This document shows, piece after piece, positions 43,548 through 51,526 of a stretch of 64,000 bases of DNA. Under the pieces are notes generated by a model. It was not told the DNA's origin. It made no database searches and was given only the letters and a program-made list of their open reading frames with translations. The first letter of the stretch is position 1. Each line of letters begins with the position of its first letter. Location of the stretch: NCBI RefSeq assembly GCF_030295385.1, contig NZ_AP027079.1:868001-932000 (forward strand). The letters are read 5' to 3'. The stretch is from Geothrix oryzae. Its GTDB lineage: Bacteria; Acidobacteriota; Holophagae; Holophagales; Holophagaceae. Made by a program: the position numbers and the translations under genes.

Positions 43548-44690
43548 CTATCGTCGGGAGAGGCCGAACCGGAGGGAGATCAGCCCCTGGGCATAGACAT
43601 CCTCGGCAAAGCCGAAACAGCCGGCCTGGGGCTGGCCCGCCTTGGGCTTTCGGCCCCAGCGGCTTTTGATGGTGAAGCGCTCCAGCGCCGGGTGGAGGTT
43701 CACGATCAGGTCATTGAGCTCATGCTGAATCGGGCCGATGGTCTTGCTCTCGGGTTCCACCCAGGCATCCACGACTCCGAGGAGCTTCTCCTCCTCATCG
43801 ATCCCGATGATTCCGGAGTCGCGCAGCCTCACGATGACCTCCTCCATGGCTGGGGCCATGGAGCTGCGGGGGATCGGTCCTCCGGCCTGGATCCACCCCG
43901 CCAGGAGCAGGCTCTGATGGTCCGATAGAACTGTGCTGGCGTCCCTTGCCTGATCGTCACCCCAGGCCAACTCCAGCCGGCTGGTCTTCAGGTCGAGGCA
44001 GAGGCGCGGGATGGCCGTGGCCTCATCGACGGATCTCTGGAGGCTGGTGATGAAGTCCTCCTCGAGGAGGCGCCTGGTGCCCGCACCCAGGGCGAAGTCC
44101 CGCAGGCGCACGATGGGGATTTCGAAGACGTCCAGCCGGACTTTGCCAACCAGATGGGGATGGGCCGGGTCATCGGGAAAGCCGTAGGCACCACTCTCCA
44201 GCACCTTCCTTGCTTCCTGGGGGAGATCTGGATCCGGTTGGAGCAGCACATGGAACGCCCAATCCTCCGGTCGGGCAAGCAGCGTCATGGCCTGCTGGAG
44301 GGAGCTGGACATAGTCTTGCGCCCACCGCTGATGCAGGCGATCACCGGGCCATCACCCTGCTCCTGGGCTACGCGGATCACTTCCCGGCAGGCCCGGTCC
44401 AGGGCCAGGGCCTGGGCCCGGTTGCGGTTGTCACTGGCCCGGAGGGGCTCATCGGCCCAGACGAGGGTGCCCTCAGCTCCGAGCCATTCGGCCGGTTTGT
44501 CCAACGCCCTGCGCAGCCGGTCCAGGGGGCCTTCAGAGGTGAAGATCTGCGCCACAGCCGTGGTCTTGGAGGCCTCGGTCCCGATGCAGGTCACCCGGTC
44601 CACTTCCAGGCCTTCCACCTGTTCGAGGTACCAGATGGCTTCGGTGAGAACGGCCGGGCTGGTGCCCATGGTTGCCACAAGCCAGGCCAT
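43548..44690 (-). CDS. CARF/ring-nuclease-like protein, Cas_NE0113 type
   Basis: A 380-aa protein. The N-terminal CARF-like Rossmann region has VATMGTSPAVLTEAIWYL (about residues 5-22) and VACISGGRKTMSSSLQQAM (about 117-135, after IACISGGRK), followed by HVLLQPD; these are the ligand-loop patterns of the Cas_NE0113 family of cyclic-oligoadenylate-binding CRISPR ring nucleases/Csm6-related sensors. The C-terminal half is not recognised and has no HEPN RxxxxH that I can place with confidence. No CRISPR array or cas gene is nearby. GAGGAGG precedes the ATG. Confidence 0.72.
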   Translation of the reverse strand: MAWLVATMGTSPAVLTEAIWYLEQVEGLEVDRVTCIGTEASKTTAVAQIFTSEGPLDRLRRALDKPAEWLGAEGTLVWADEPLRASDNRNRAQALALDRACREVIRVAQEQGDGPVIACISGGRKTMSSSLQQAMTLLARPEDWAFHVLLQPDPDLPQEARKVLESGAYGFPDDPAHPHLVGKVRLDVFEIPIVRLRDFALGAGTRRLLEEDFITSLQRSVDEATAIPRLCLDLKTSRLELAWGDDQARDASTVLSDHQSLLLAGWIQAGGPIPRSSMAPAMEEVIVRLRDSGIIGIDEEEKLLGVVDAWVEPESKTIGPIQHELNDLIVNLHPALERFTIKSRWGRKPKAGQPQAGCFGFAEDVYAQGLISLRFGLSRR

Positions 44691-44875
44691 CAGGTGTTCC
44701 TCCTCGTTCCGGGGTGAGCTGTTGGGACCCGTCCCTGGCGCGGCCCATCAGCCTGGGCAGACGGTCAGGGGTGCGGTCCCGGCTGATAGGGTTCAAGCAG
44801 TCAGACTACCCTGAATGGCCCCTGCCAGAGTGGCCTGGGCCTGGTTCAATGTGGCCAGTGGGCTTGGAGCCGAGC

Positions 44876-45670
44876 ATGGGGTGTGATTTCTTCTTCAGCG
44901 GCAACCTTCCTTCCCCTGAGCTGCAGGAGAAGGTGATTCGATTCTGGACCTCGGACCTTCCGGATCCACCGCGTCTGGTGGTTTCACCTTACGCCCTCCC
45001 ACCGGTCACCCCTCTTTTCATTGGGAGCCATGTGAACCGGGACCATGGCCTGTTCCTGGGGGGCCCCCAGGCATTCCAGCTCTTCGGTGTGATTCCATTC
45101 TCAACCGTGGGCGGAAGCCTTGTGGATCAAGGCCAGCTCGTCTTCGACCGGAGCCGCCGGGGCGCCCTGGTGCGAGTCCGCCGTCTTCCGCCAGTGTTTG
45201 GGCTCAAGGCCAATGACCGGGCGACGGATGGAGAGACCCTCCAGGCTTGGCTGAAGTCGGGTCGGGTCCAATGGACGGGCGGGGGGAGCCCCCGAATCGA
45301 TGTGGAGGTCGAAGAGGGCGGGCGCCTGCGGTTGCTCAGCGATCCCATGCCCATGGCCCTGCGGTTGAACATCATGCGGATCCGGTGGTGGCCGGATCTG
45401 GAGCATGGCGACGATGTGGAGATGTGCAGCTATGTGGCTGAGTCCCTCGCCGCCAATCCCGAGTTGGCTTCCAGCCTGCGGGATGAATCCATGGATTTCG
45501 ATGAATGCGAACGGCTGTTCATGTCCGTAAGACCCAAGCATCCGTTTGAGGATCTCGATCTTTCCTCACTCACTGAAGGTACGGAGGGTGAGGAATACCT
45601 GCGGCTGGCCAAGGAAGTGGAAGACCGGATGGCTCAATTCACCATCGACAGTGGGGATGAGGATCTCTAA
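44876..45670 (+). CDS. Hypothetical protein next to the CARF-like gene
   Basis: A 264-aa protein from ATG 44876 (GGAG seven bases upstream; the frame is open to 44672 but that part is not protein-like). It begins MGCDFFFSGNLPSPELQEK, has LFIGSHVNRDHGLFLGG, and an acidic tail rich in Asp/Glu. No signal peptide, no membrane segment, no family recognised. It is divergent from the CARF-like gene with 185 bases between starts, consistent with a shared control region. Confidence 0.6.
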   Translation: MGCDFFFSGNLPSPELQEKVIRFWTSDLPDPPRLVVSPYALPPVTPLFIGSHVNRDHGLFLGGPQAFQLFGVIPFSTVGGSLVDQGQLVFDRSRRGALVRVRRLPPVFGLKANDRATDGETLQAWLKSGRVQWTGGGSPRIDVEVEEGGRLRLLSDPMPMALRLNIMRIRWWPDLEHGDDVEMCSYVAESLAANPELASSLRDESMDFDECERLFMSVRPKHPFEDLDLSSLTEGTEGEEYLRLAKEVEDRMAQFTIDSGDEDL

Positions 45671-45674
45671 CAGG

Positions 45675-46034
45675 ATGGGGCACACCATCGAAGAATACTT
45701 TGACCAAGTTGAGCACCTCACAGCCAGTTACCAGCCAGAACCATGGTGGATATGGGATACAAGGGCCACGGTTTGGATTCAGGACGCAGCCAGGCCTCAT
45801 CGGCGTCACCGGAAGCTCAGCAAGATTCTCAAATGGGACCTACAGCGCAAATCCGCCATCGAGCCGGGACTGGGACACATGAAAGCGGGCGGGCTCCACA
45901 GAGGGAACTTCCTCAAGGACATGGTCGGGGACCTTCACGACATCATCCTTTGCGGCGCCTTACGCAACCTGAGGAAGATCCAGGCCGTCTCATGGGTCCA
46001 GTTGCCCCCTCTCAAAGTTAGGCAAGGAAAATAG
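45675..46034 (+). pseudogene. IS5-family transposase remnant, frameshifted
   Basis: Frame 1 gives GHTIEEYFDQVEHLTASY, matching the GHTLxETLEQVxxLTG block of IS5-group transposases. The expected VDxGYKGHG follows only after a frame change (from 45743), and the end returns to LQRKSAIEPGLGHMKAGG and NFLKDMVGDLHDIILCGALRNLRK, the usual RRxAIEPxIGHxK...NFL..GD..N...A..NLRK end. It is a 3' fragment with at least two shifts. The rest of the IS is absent. Confidence 0.7.
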
Positions 46035-46076
46035 GAAGATAGTCAGAGAGTTAATCGACTTCCTTAGATCCCGACC

Positions 46077-47375
46077 CTATTTCCGAGCGCTTCTTATACT
46101 TACATGATCAGGATGGGGGTGTGTTTTAGGGCCGAATAAATAGCCCTTTTTCCAATTTGTTATAAAATCTTCAATTCTAATTGCTTTCTTGTCTAAATCT
46201 GCGATTTCTCGATTCTTGCCAGGATGGCACGCAGAGTTTCCATCCTTCCTGATCTCATCGAACCACTTCCAATCTGACTTACTTATGATACTAAACTCAA
46301 GTAAATCATTAATTTGTGATTTGAGTTTCTCTGAAGAAAATGCTGGTTTAATGATAAAAATATCACAAATTAATTCCAATAAGATTCTTAGATTTCGAGC
46401 GCAATCTTCTATATGCTGTCTTTTTAGATGCCAGTTGATCTCATCAATGTAATTTTTGATATCGTTCTGTTGCTGTTTTGTGATGGATTCCCAACTAGGT
46501 ATTTGAATAGAAGGCTTGGAGTTTGTCATCCTACCGGGAAGTCCAGTCCCTCGGATATCCGGGTTCCTCTTGATTTGTGCTTCTGCAAGTGGGGGCACTG
46601 CTCGCTGAGTATTATTTGCATTGGATTGCGAGCTTGAACTTTTGGCCACACCCTGAACAAAATCCACCTTGATTGGTGGTCCAGTCGGGGGGAGCTCCAG
46701 GGTCTTCTTGGAATTGCTTGAGGGAAGTGATGACGGATGGCCAGAATGCTGAGACGGTGGTGGCACCACGGATGCTGAATCCACATTTCCAGACCCCTCG
46801 GTGATTGCCACGGATTGGACTGGCTTTTCTTGCTTGAGTTGGCGGGGCGACTGGTTTGTCTGGAAGGCCTGGGGGACATGATGTGGTTCTGTGAGGCTGG
46901 ATTCTAGAATGGACTCATTTGTTTCTCGGGGCCCGCGATTGAACTTTGCCAGCAAATCGGCCAGCGAAACCCCACTGGGCTGCTTTGAATTTGATGACTT
47001 GGGGGCCGTTCCCGGTCCTACCCCACTCGACGGAGGCATGACAGTCTTGCTAGGCATGGTTCCACTTTCGATTGGCTGGGATCCTGCTGTTGCATCCTTC
47101 GGCAGAAGCTCTGTAATTTCCTTGGGGTGTGCCCCCGCGCCTATTACCTGCCCTGCACGTATAAGTTTGACATGACCAATGGAAAGGTGAATATCAACCG
47201 GCGGGAGTCTCTTATATTCCTCCGGTCTGATTCGTCTTCGAACCGAATCGCATTGGTCATCCGTCAAATTGGAACTATGGCTTTTGCCCGGAAGCCCAAG
47301 GCACTTTTCGATGCATTCGAGCACAACATGGTTGCTCACACGGAGTTCATACGCCAACTGATTAACCCGTAACAT
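46077..47375 (-). CDS. IF2_N-like / DUF4145-like two-domain protein
   Basis: A 432-aa protein in a stretch clearly lower in GC than the rest. Residues 1-50 (MLRVNQLAYELRVSNHVVLECIEKCLG, then GKSHSSNLTDDQ) match the IF-2 N-terminal helical domain (RVxELAKELGVSSKELI...KSHxSSLxD). A Ser/Pro/Gln-rich linker of about 220 residues follows. Residues about 310-410 (LKRQHIEDCARNLRILLELICD, FDEIRKDGNSACHPGKN) resemble the HEPN-related DUF4145. Function unknown; the composition indicates recent transfer. Confidence 0.6.
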   Translation of the reverse strand: MLRVNQLAYELRVSNHVVLECIEKCLGLPGKSHSSNLTDDQCDSVRRRIRPEEYKRLPPVDIHLSIGHVKLIRAGQVIGAGAHPKEITELLPKDATAGSQPIESGTMPSKTVMPPSSGVGPGTAPKSSNSKQPSGVSLADLLAKFNRGPRETNESILESSLTEPHHVPQAFQTNQSPRQLKQEKPVQSVAITEGSGNVDSASVVPPPSQHSGHPSSLPSSNSKKTLELPPTGPPIKVDFVQGVAKSSSSQSNANNTQRAVPPLAEAQIKRNPDIRGTGLPGRMTNSKPSIQIPSWESITKQQQNDIKNYIDEINWHLKRQHIEDCARNLRILLELICDIFIIKPAFSSEKLKSQINDLLEFSIISKSDWKWFDEIRKDGNSACHPGKNREIADLDKKAIRIEDFITNWKKGYLFGPKTHPHPDHVSIRSARK

Positions 47376-47571
47376 GGCTCGGTGAACCCTCGAGATCAGG
47401 CTGGTGGAATTTCCGGGAGTGGAGTAGCTCGGGATGCGGATACTTCTAGCTATTTAAAATACCAGATCTAACCCCTGTGATGCGCTGTGTTGGATTTCTG
47501 AATATGAAAATGCCCCCGACAAATCGCATGGTCGAAGGGCATTCTCGATCTTGGCAAGATCGGGTATTGCG

Positions 47572-47775
47572 TCAAGACTCGTAACCGCTACCCCCGCAGC
47601 GATTGCACTCTACCTTTCCGCGTCCATTGCACTTATGACAGAGGCGTCCATCGCGCAAATTGCCGTCGCCCTGACATTTAGGGCACCTTACCTCGCCGTC
47701 ACCAGCCCCTTCCTGAAATAGGACAAAATCGATCACGCCGGGTCCGGTGTAGCACTTGCGACAAGGTCTGGACAT
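47572..47775 (-). CDS. Small DnaJ-type zinc-finger protein
   Basis: A 67-aa protein with four CxxC pairs: CRKC, CPKCQGDG, CHKCNGRG and CNRCGGSG, the CxxCxGxG repeats of the DnaJ central domain, ending in GSGYES. AAAGGAG lies eight bases before ATG 47775. Such free-standing zinc-finger proteins usually bind unfolded protein or help another factor fold. An inverted repeat CGATCTT/AAGATCG (47546-47562) lies just after the stop codon. Confidence 0.7.
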   Translation of the reverse strand: MSRPCRKCYTGPGVIDFVLFQEGAGDGEVRCPKCQGDGNLRDGRLCHKCNGRGKVECNRCGGSGYES

Positions 47776-48322
47776 ATATTGTTCTCCTTTTGGGGTGATG
47801 GGTTGTGGGGAGGGGATCCAATGAAGATTATTTGAAACCGAAAGGCTGGTGCAAGCCTGATGTAGCGGAGGTCTAACGCAGATAGAAACCACGCCTGCAC
47901 TAAGGCCCTGAGTGGAAACGAGAAAGCAGAAAGGGAGAGCGAAAGACATTACTGGTGGGGCCCGAGTTCAGCGAGAGGTTCGGCATGTCATGAACCTTTA
48001 GTCGATCTGAACTGCTGGGGTGATCGGTTTGGAACGGGCGGGAGGAATGCCGACCGAAGCGAGGACTGGCATTCAAGCAAACGAGCCCAAAGGCAAAGAA
48101 CCTAGATATTTGCGCCAGCGGTGGAGCGAGTTGGAGGAGGTCGAAAGCCGATCTACCATGCCACGGGAATCCGAAGGATTCAACACCACGCACGAAGGAG
48201 AATGGCAAAGAGAAAAAAAAGCGTAATTCTCTCGTTTACGGAAATTTGGAGATGAATCCATGCCGAAATTCACGCCGAACGAAGCCTGAAAGCCCGAACC
48301 ACGAACTGAATTGGTTTCTCGC
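47776..48322. other. No convincing gene
   Basis: Several short open frames overlap each other on both strands, with neither an RBS nor recognisable protein pattern. I see no tRNA, hairpin of note or repeat. It may be decayed DNA or hold a small RNA that cannot be recognised by eye. Confidence 0.5.
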
Positions 48323-48922
48323 TCATGGGCATGGTTGCTGATATTGCAAAAGGTGCCGGCCATGTCGTCCCCTGCGGATCGGAATGCCCCCTGAGAATGA
48401 TCTCGAAATCCGTTGCCAGACATGCATCCGCCTCGCCTCTTCCCGGAACGGCGGGACGGTCATGTATCGAGAAGCAGGTGGTTCATAATATTTGCAGGGT
48501 TCATTCGAGAACCGGCCCTCCGCCCCCAGCCTCGGCTTAGTGCGCCTGCCACCCGTAGATTGCAGCAGAAGGGACTCCCCGGGGCCAAGCACGACGAGCC
48601 CATAAGTAGATTGCTCTTTGCTGGAAGGACCCCGGGCATAGGGCAGCCTCATGTCATGTCCAATAGGGACTAGATACAGCCCGCATGAACCGATGTCCGA
48701 TGGATCGAGGGGATCAACAAAGAGCAGGACTTTCTCCCGCTGGTCACATTCCTCCATCATCCAGAGGAGATTCCCCGTGGCGATCATCGAAAGGGAACCG
48801 AGAAATCGCACATCCGAGGCGTCAGCAGCATGAGAGGGAACAACCACGAGTGGATGTAATTCGATGATAGGAAGGGCTAGCTCACGGCCCTCTTGCGCGT
48901 ACAAATGCAGTTCTGGTGACAT
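48323..48922 (-). CDS. Hypothetical protein (doubtful)
   Basis: A 199-aa open frame. The first 120 residues look protein-like (LALPIIELHPLVVVPSHAADASDVRFLG, with VLLFVDPLDPSDIG), the last 60 are Arg-rich and look like read-through. There is no good RBS before ATG 48922. No family recognised. It could be a real gene with a damaged 3' end. Confidence 0.35.
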   Translation of the reverse strand: MSPELHLYAQEGRELALPIIELHPLVVVPSHAADASDVRFLGSLSMIATGNLLWMMEECDQREKVLLFVDPLDPSDIGSCGLYLVPIGHDMRLPYARGPSSKEQSTYGLVVLGPGESLLLQSTGGRRTKPRLGAEGRFSNEPCKYYEPPASRYMTVPPFREEARRMHVWQRISRSFSGGIPIRRGRHGRHLLQYQQPCP

Positions 48923-49092
48923 TCTGAGTGATGCGATTTTGATTCCGTTGATCAGTATTAATTGGTTGTCTTATAAAAGGGTGAGCGGCACTCATGACAA
49001 GTCCTATGTTTTAAACATAAAGGATGACAAACCAGAATTGCAGGGTTGTCTGAGGTGGACCAAAATCCGCTTGATATTGCTCCACATCACCC

Positions 49093-49695
49093 TCAATGGG
49101 TCTGAGGCGCACCTGGCATCATGTTGAGGAAGGCGGCTCGCATTCGAGCGAATACGGCTCTCTCTTCGGGGCGCGGCGTGATTTGTTCCCAGGGTGCAGA
49201 GACGGTCGTTCGTTGGAGTTCCAGATCCCGGAGAGTCAGGGTGATGGTTACCGTCTGTGCCAGGACCAGCCAATTCACACGACTTCGAAGACGCTGCCAT
49301 TTGGTGGCCTCCCGTGACGAGACCGCTTCCCGATCGACCTCATGGTCCATGGCGGTCTTCATGGCCAGGAGAGAGGATGAGGGCGCGAACTTGTATCGGA
49401 TGAGCCTTTCTCCCATCGGGTCCCCTACCTGGATGGCCGTACAGGTGGGGAGGCCGAACTCATCGAGATCGAGCTGTTCAAAAACATGGAACCACTGCGA
49501 ATCATAGGGGCTGGTCAGGTGGCTCGAAAGAGGCCGCATGGCCTGGCCTGTGGTTTTCCGGACCTCCTCGATGAGGGCCCGCTCCTCGGTCGAGGTGCAG
49601 ACCTGGATCCTCGCTCCTTCTGGATGGAACTGCGAACCCGGTTGAGCCTCGGCCGGCAGGGCTAGCAACGAGATGGCGAGAAAGAGGATTTTCAT
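49093..49695 (-). CDS. Hypothetical secreted protein
   Basis: A 200-aa protein from ATG 49695 (GGAG six bases upstream) with a signal peptide MKILFLAISLLALPAEAQPG. The mature part is charged and has no membrane segment (EERALIEEVRKTTGQAMRPL, ATKWQRLRSRVNWLVLAQTVTITLTLRDLELQ split by order). It would be periplasmic. No family recognised; no clear link to its neighbours. Confidence 0.6.
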   Translation of the reverse strand: MKILFLAISLLALPAEAQPGSQFHPEGARIQVCTSTEERALIEEVRKTTGQAMRPLSSHLTSPYDSQWFHVFEQLDLDEFGLPTCTAIQVGDPMGERLIRYKFAPSSSLLAMKTAMDHEVDREAVSSREATKWQRLRSRVNWLVLAQTVTITLTLRDLELQRTTVSAPWEQITPRPEERAVFARMRAAFLNMMPGAPQTH

Positions 49696-50045
49696 GGGCA
49701 GCTCCACGGCAAGTGGGAAGTCCCTCAGCCTGCGAATACAGGGCCTGCGGTTCTATGAGGATGGCCCCAGACGGCTTCGTCACCCGAATCGGCAACTTTG
49801 TCTTGGCCAGCCTGGATGAGGACCCTCTTGATAGCGTGTCCAGGAGTGAAGAAAGGGCGTCTTCGTGTGCGCTGTATGGAATCCCTTGGAGCTTGCCAAT
49901 GGCAACCAATCAATTCATGAAATAGGTTTTACAAATGAATGGAAGGCGTTGAAGGGTACGATCGCCGAGAAGTTGTGTTTATCGGCGCAAAGGCCCAAAA
50001 CCCTGGAAAATGATTGAACACTGGAATGGTTTGGGGAGCGTCTGC
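49696..50045. other. No convincing gene
   Basis: About 350 bases between the divergent secreted-protein and exonuclease genes. Short open frames are present on both strands but lack an RBS or protein pattern. The promoters of both genes should lie here; none stands out. Confidence 0.4.
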
Positions 50046-50597
50046 ATGAGAGAGATCTACATCAGCACAGATGTCGAAACCGATGGTCCAATACCAGGGC
50101 CCCACTCGATGCTGAGTTTTGCTGCGGCGGCCTACACGGCTGAGAAGGATCTCATCAGCACTTTTACCGCCAATCTCGAAACGCTTCCTGGGGCTGTTCC
50201 ACATCCCAGCACTGCTAAGTGGTGGGCGTCGCAGCCAGAAGCCTGGGAGGCCTGCCGCAAGGATACAGAGCTTCCAGTACAAGCCATGTCGAGGTTTCTC
50301 GATTGGATCAAAGGTTTGCCCGGTTCCCCGGTCTTTGTCGCCTACCCCGCGGGCTTTGACTTCCTGTTCGTCTATTGGTACCTGATGCGTTTCACGGGTG
50401 AGAGCCCGTTCAGCCACTCGGCCCTGGACATCAGGAGCTTTGCCATGGCCCTCCTCAAGACGGATTACTGGGACTCCGGCAAACAGAACATGCCCAAACA
50501 ATGGTTCGATGACCTGCCCCATACCCATGTGGCGCTTGATGACGCCATTGAGCAGGGGGCCCTGTTTTGCAACATGCTGCAAGAGGGACGCAGGTAG
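50046..50597 (+). CDS. DEDDh-type 3'-5' exonuclease
   Basis: A 183-aa protein from ATG 50046 (GGGGAG upstream). The three exonuclease motifs are readable: ISTDVETDG near the N-terminus (DxE), [15 protein letters not shown] in the middle (the Asp of motif II) and [14 protein letters not shown] at the end (HxxxxD, the DEDDh type). The length is that of RNase T/DnaQ-like stand-alone exonucleases. In this island it could serve DNA or RNA degradation; the substrate is unknown. Confidence 0.8.
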   Translation: MREIYISTDVETDGPIPGPHSMLSFAAAAYTAEKDLISTFTANLETLPGAVPHPSTAKWWASQPEAWEACRKDTELPVQAMSRFLDWIKGLPGSPVFVAYPAGFDFLFVYWYLMRFTGESPFSHSALDIRSFAMALLKTDYWDSGKQNMPKQWFDDLPHTHVALDDAIEQGALFCNMLQEGRR

Positions 50598-50975
50598 CAA
50601 GTCACCTCGAAAAATAGGCTCATTTGAACAGAGTAGGGCGCCGTATCATCCGCTGCCGTAAGGGGCCTCCTTGTCGCCTCCGGGAAGTTGGTTTCAGAGG
50701 CCCTGTGGCAACTCAGGTCATCGGCGGATTCGCAAGATTGCCTTCTCATGAAATCCTGCGGCAGAAATCCATAGTGATAGTGAAGCGCGAGAGACAAGGC
50801 GCAGATCGCTGATGGATTCCTGGAGAGGCCCCAACCAAGCCAAGCTCAAAGGGTCCTTCACCCTTGGCGCCCTTCTGTGGAAAGAGCTGCCCCGAAGAAT
50901 CTCCATGGAAGATGTATGCGACTCCCACTGTCCCCTGGGCAAACGGTCTCTTACGCCACCTTCGAAGGAGGTCCC
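50598..50975. other. No gene seen
   Basis: About 380 bases after the exonuclease gene with only short overlapping open frames on both strands and no recognised RNA or repeat. Confidence 0.4.
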
Positions 50976-51164
50976 ATGGCCCACATCGCTCCGCTGGGAA
51001 TCACCTGCGTGACCATCGACGCGTTCTATTACGCGTTGATCGAAACGGATTGGGCCCTGTCCCGTCGGCTTGAAACCGGTCTGGAGGGAGTGTCCGCGCG
51101 GGACTCCCGCAGCGATTCTGTCGGCAGGAGCGGGCTGCCGGAGGAGCAGGACCACAAAGGTTGA
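50976..51164 (+). CDS. Small hypothetical protein
   Basis: A 62-aa open frame starting at an ATG preceded by AAGGAGG with five-base spacing, one of the strongest RBSs in the island. The product starts MAHIAPLGITCVTIDAFYYAL and ends in a charged tail. No family recognised. The RBS is the main support. Confidence 0.45.
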   Translation: MAHIAPLGITCVTIDAFYYALIETDWALSRRLETGLEGVSARDSRSDSVGRSGLPEEQDHKG

Positions 51165-51526
51165 TGGTTTCTGTCAAATCTTTGGGCGAAAGCTTCGAAC
51201 CGTACCGCCCTGTATTACACCGCGTCTACAAGGCTTCTACCTGATTTGCCAAGACAATTGGGTCATTGGCTTTCATCCCCCCGAGCTTGACTTCAAGACA
51301 TTCAAGCTCATCTGTTTCTTCGGGTGAATGTGTTGTCAGTGCGGCGGCCTTGCTCCATACCATCGTTCCGAGACTTCCGTCAGAGCCTCCCATAGCCGCA
51401 GCCCTTCAGACCGCTTCTCCTATAACCATCCCAAAAAATCTCAACCGACATTTCAGGGTGATCGTTTCTGCGGTCAGCTTTAACCCCTCAACTGGTCGCC
51501 GCCTGGCGAACATCACAAAGGAACCC
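51165..51526. other. Leader region of the TraG/VirD4-like gene
   Basis: About 360 bases. The frame of the following gene is open back to a TTG at 51266, but the translated stretch is Ser/Ala/Pro-rich and not clearly protein-like. No other gene is seen. Confidence 0.4.

Noticed and set aside
48073-48423. Minus-strand open frame of 116 aa
   Set aside because: No RBS, no protein pattern, and it overlaps another weak frame.
50718-51155. 145-aa minus-strand open frame
   Set aside because: Arg/Ser-rich with no RBS, and it overlaps a plus-strand frame with an excellent RBS at 50976.
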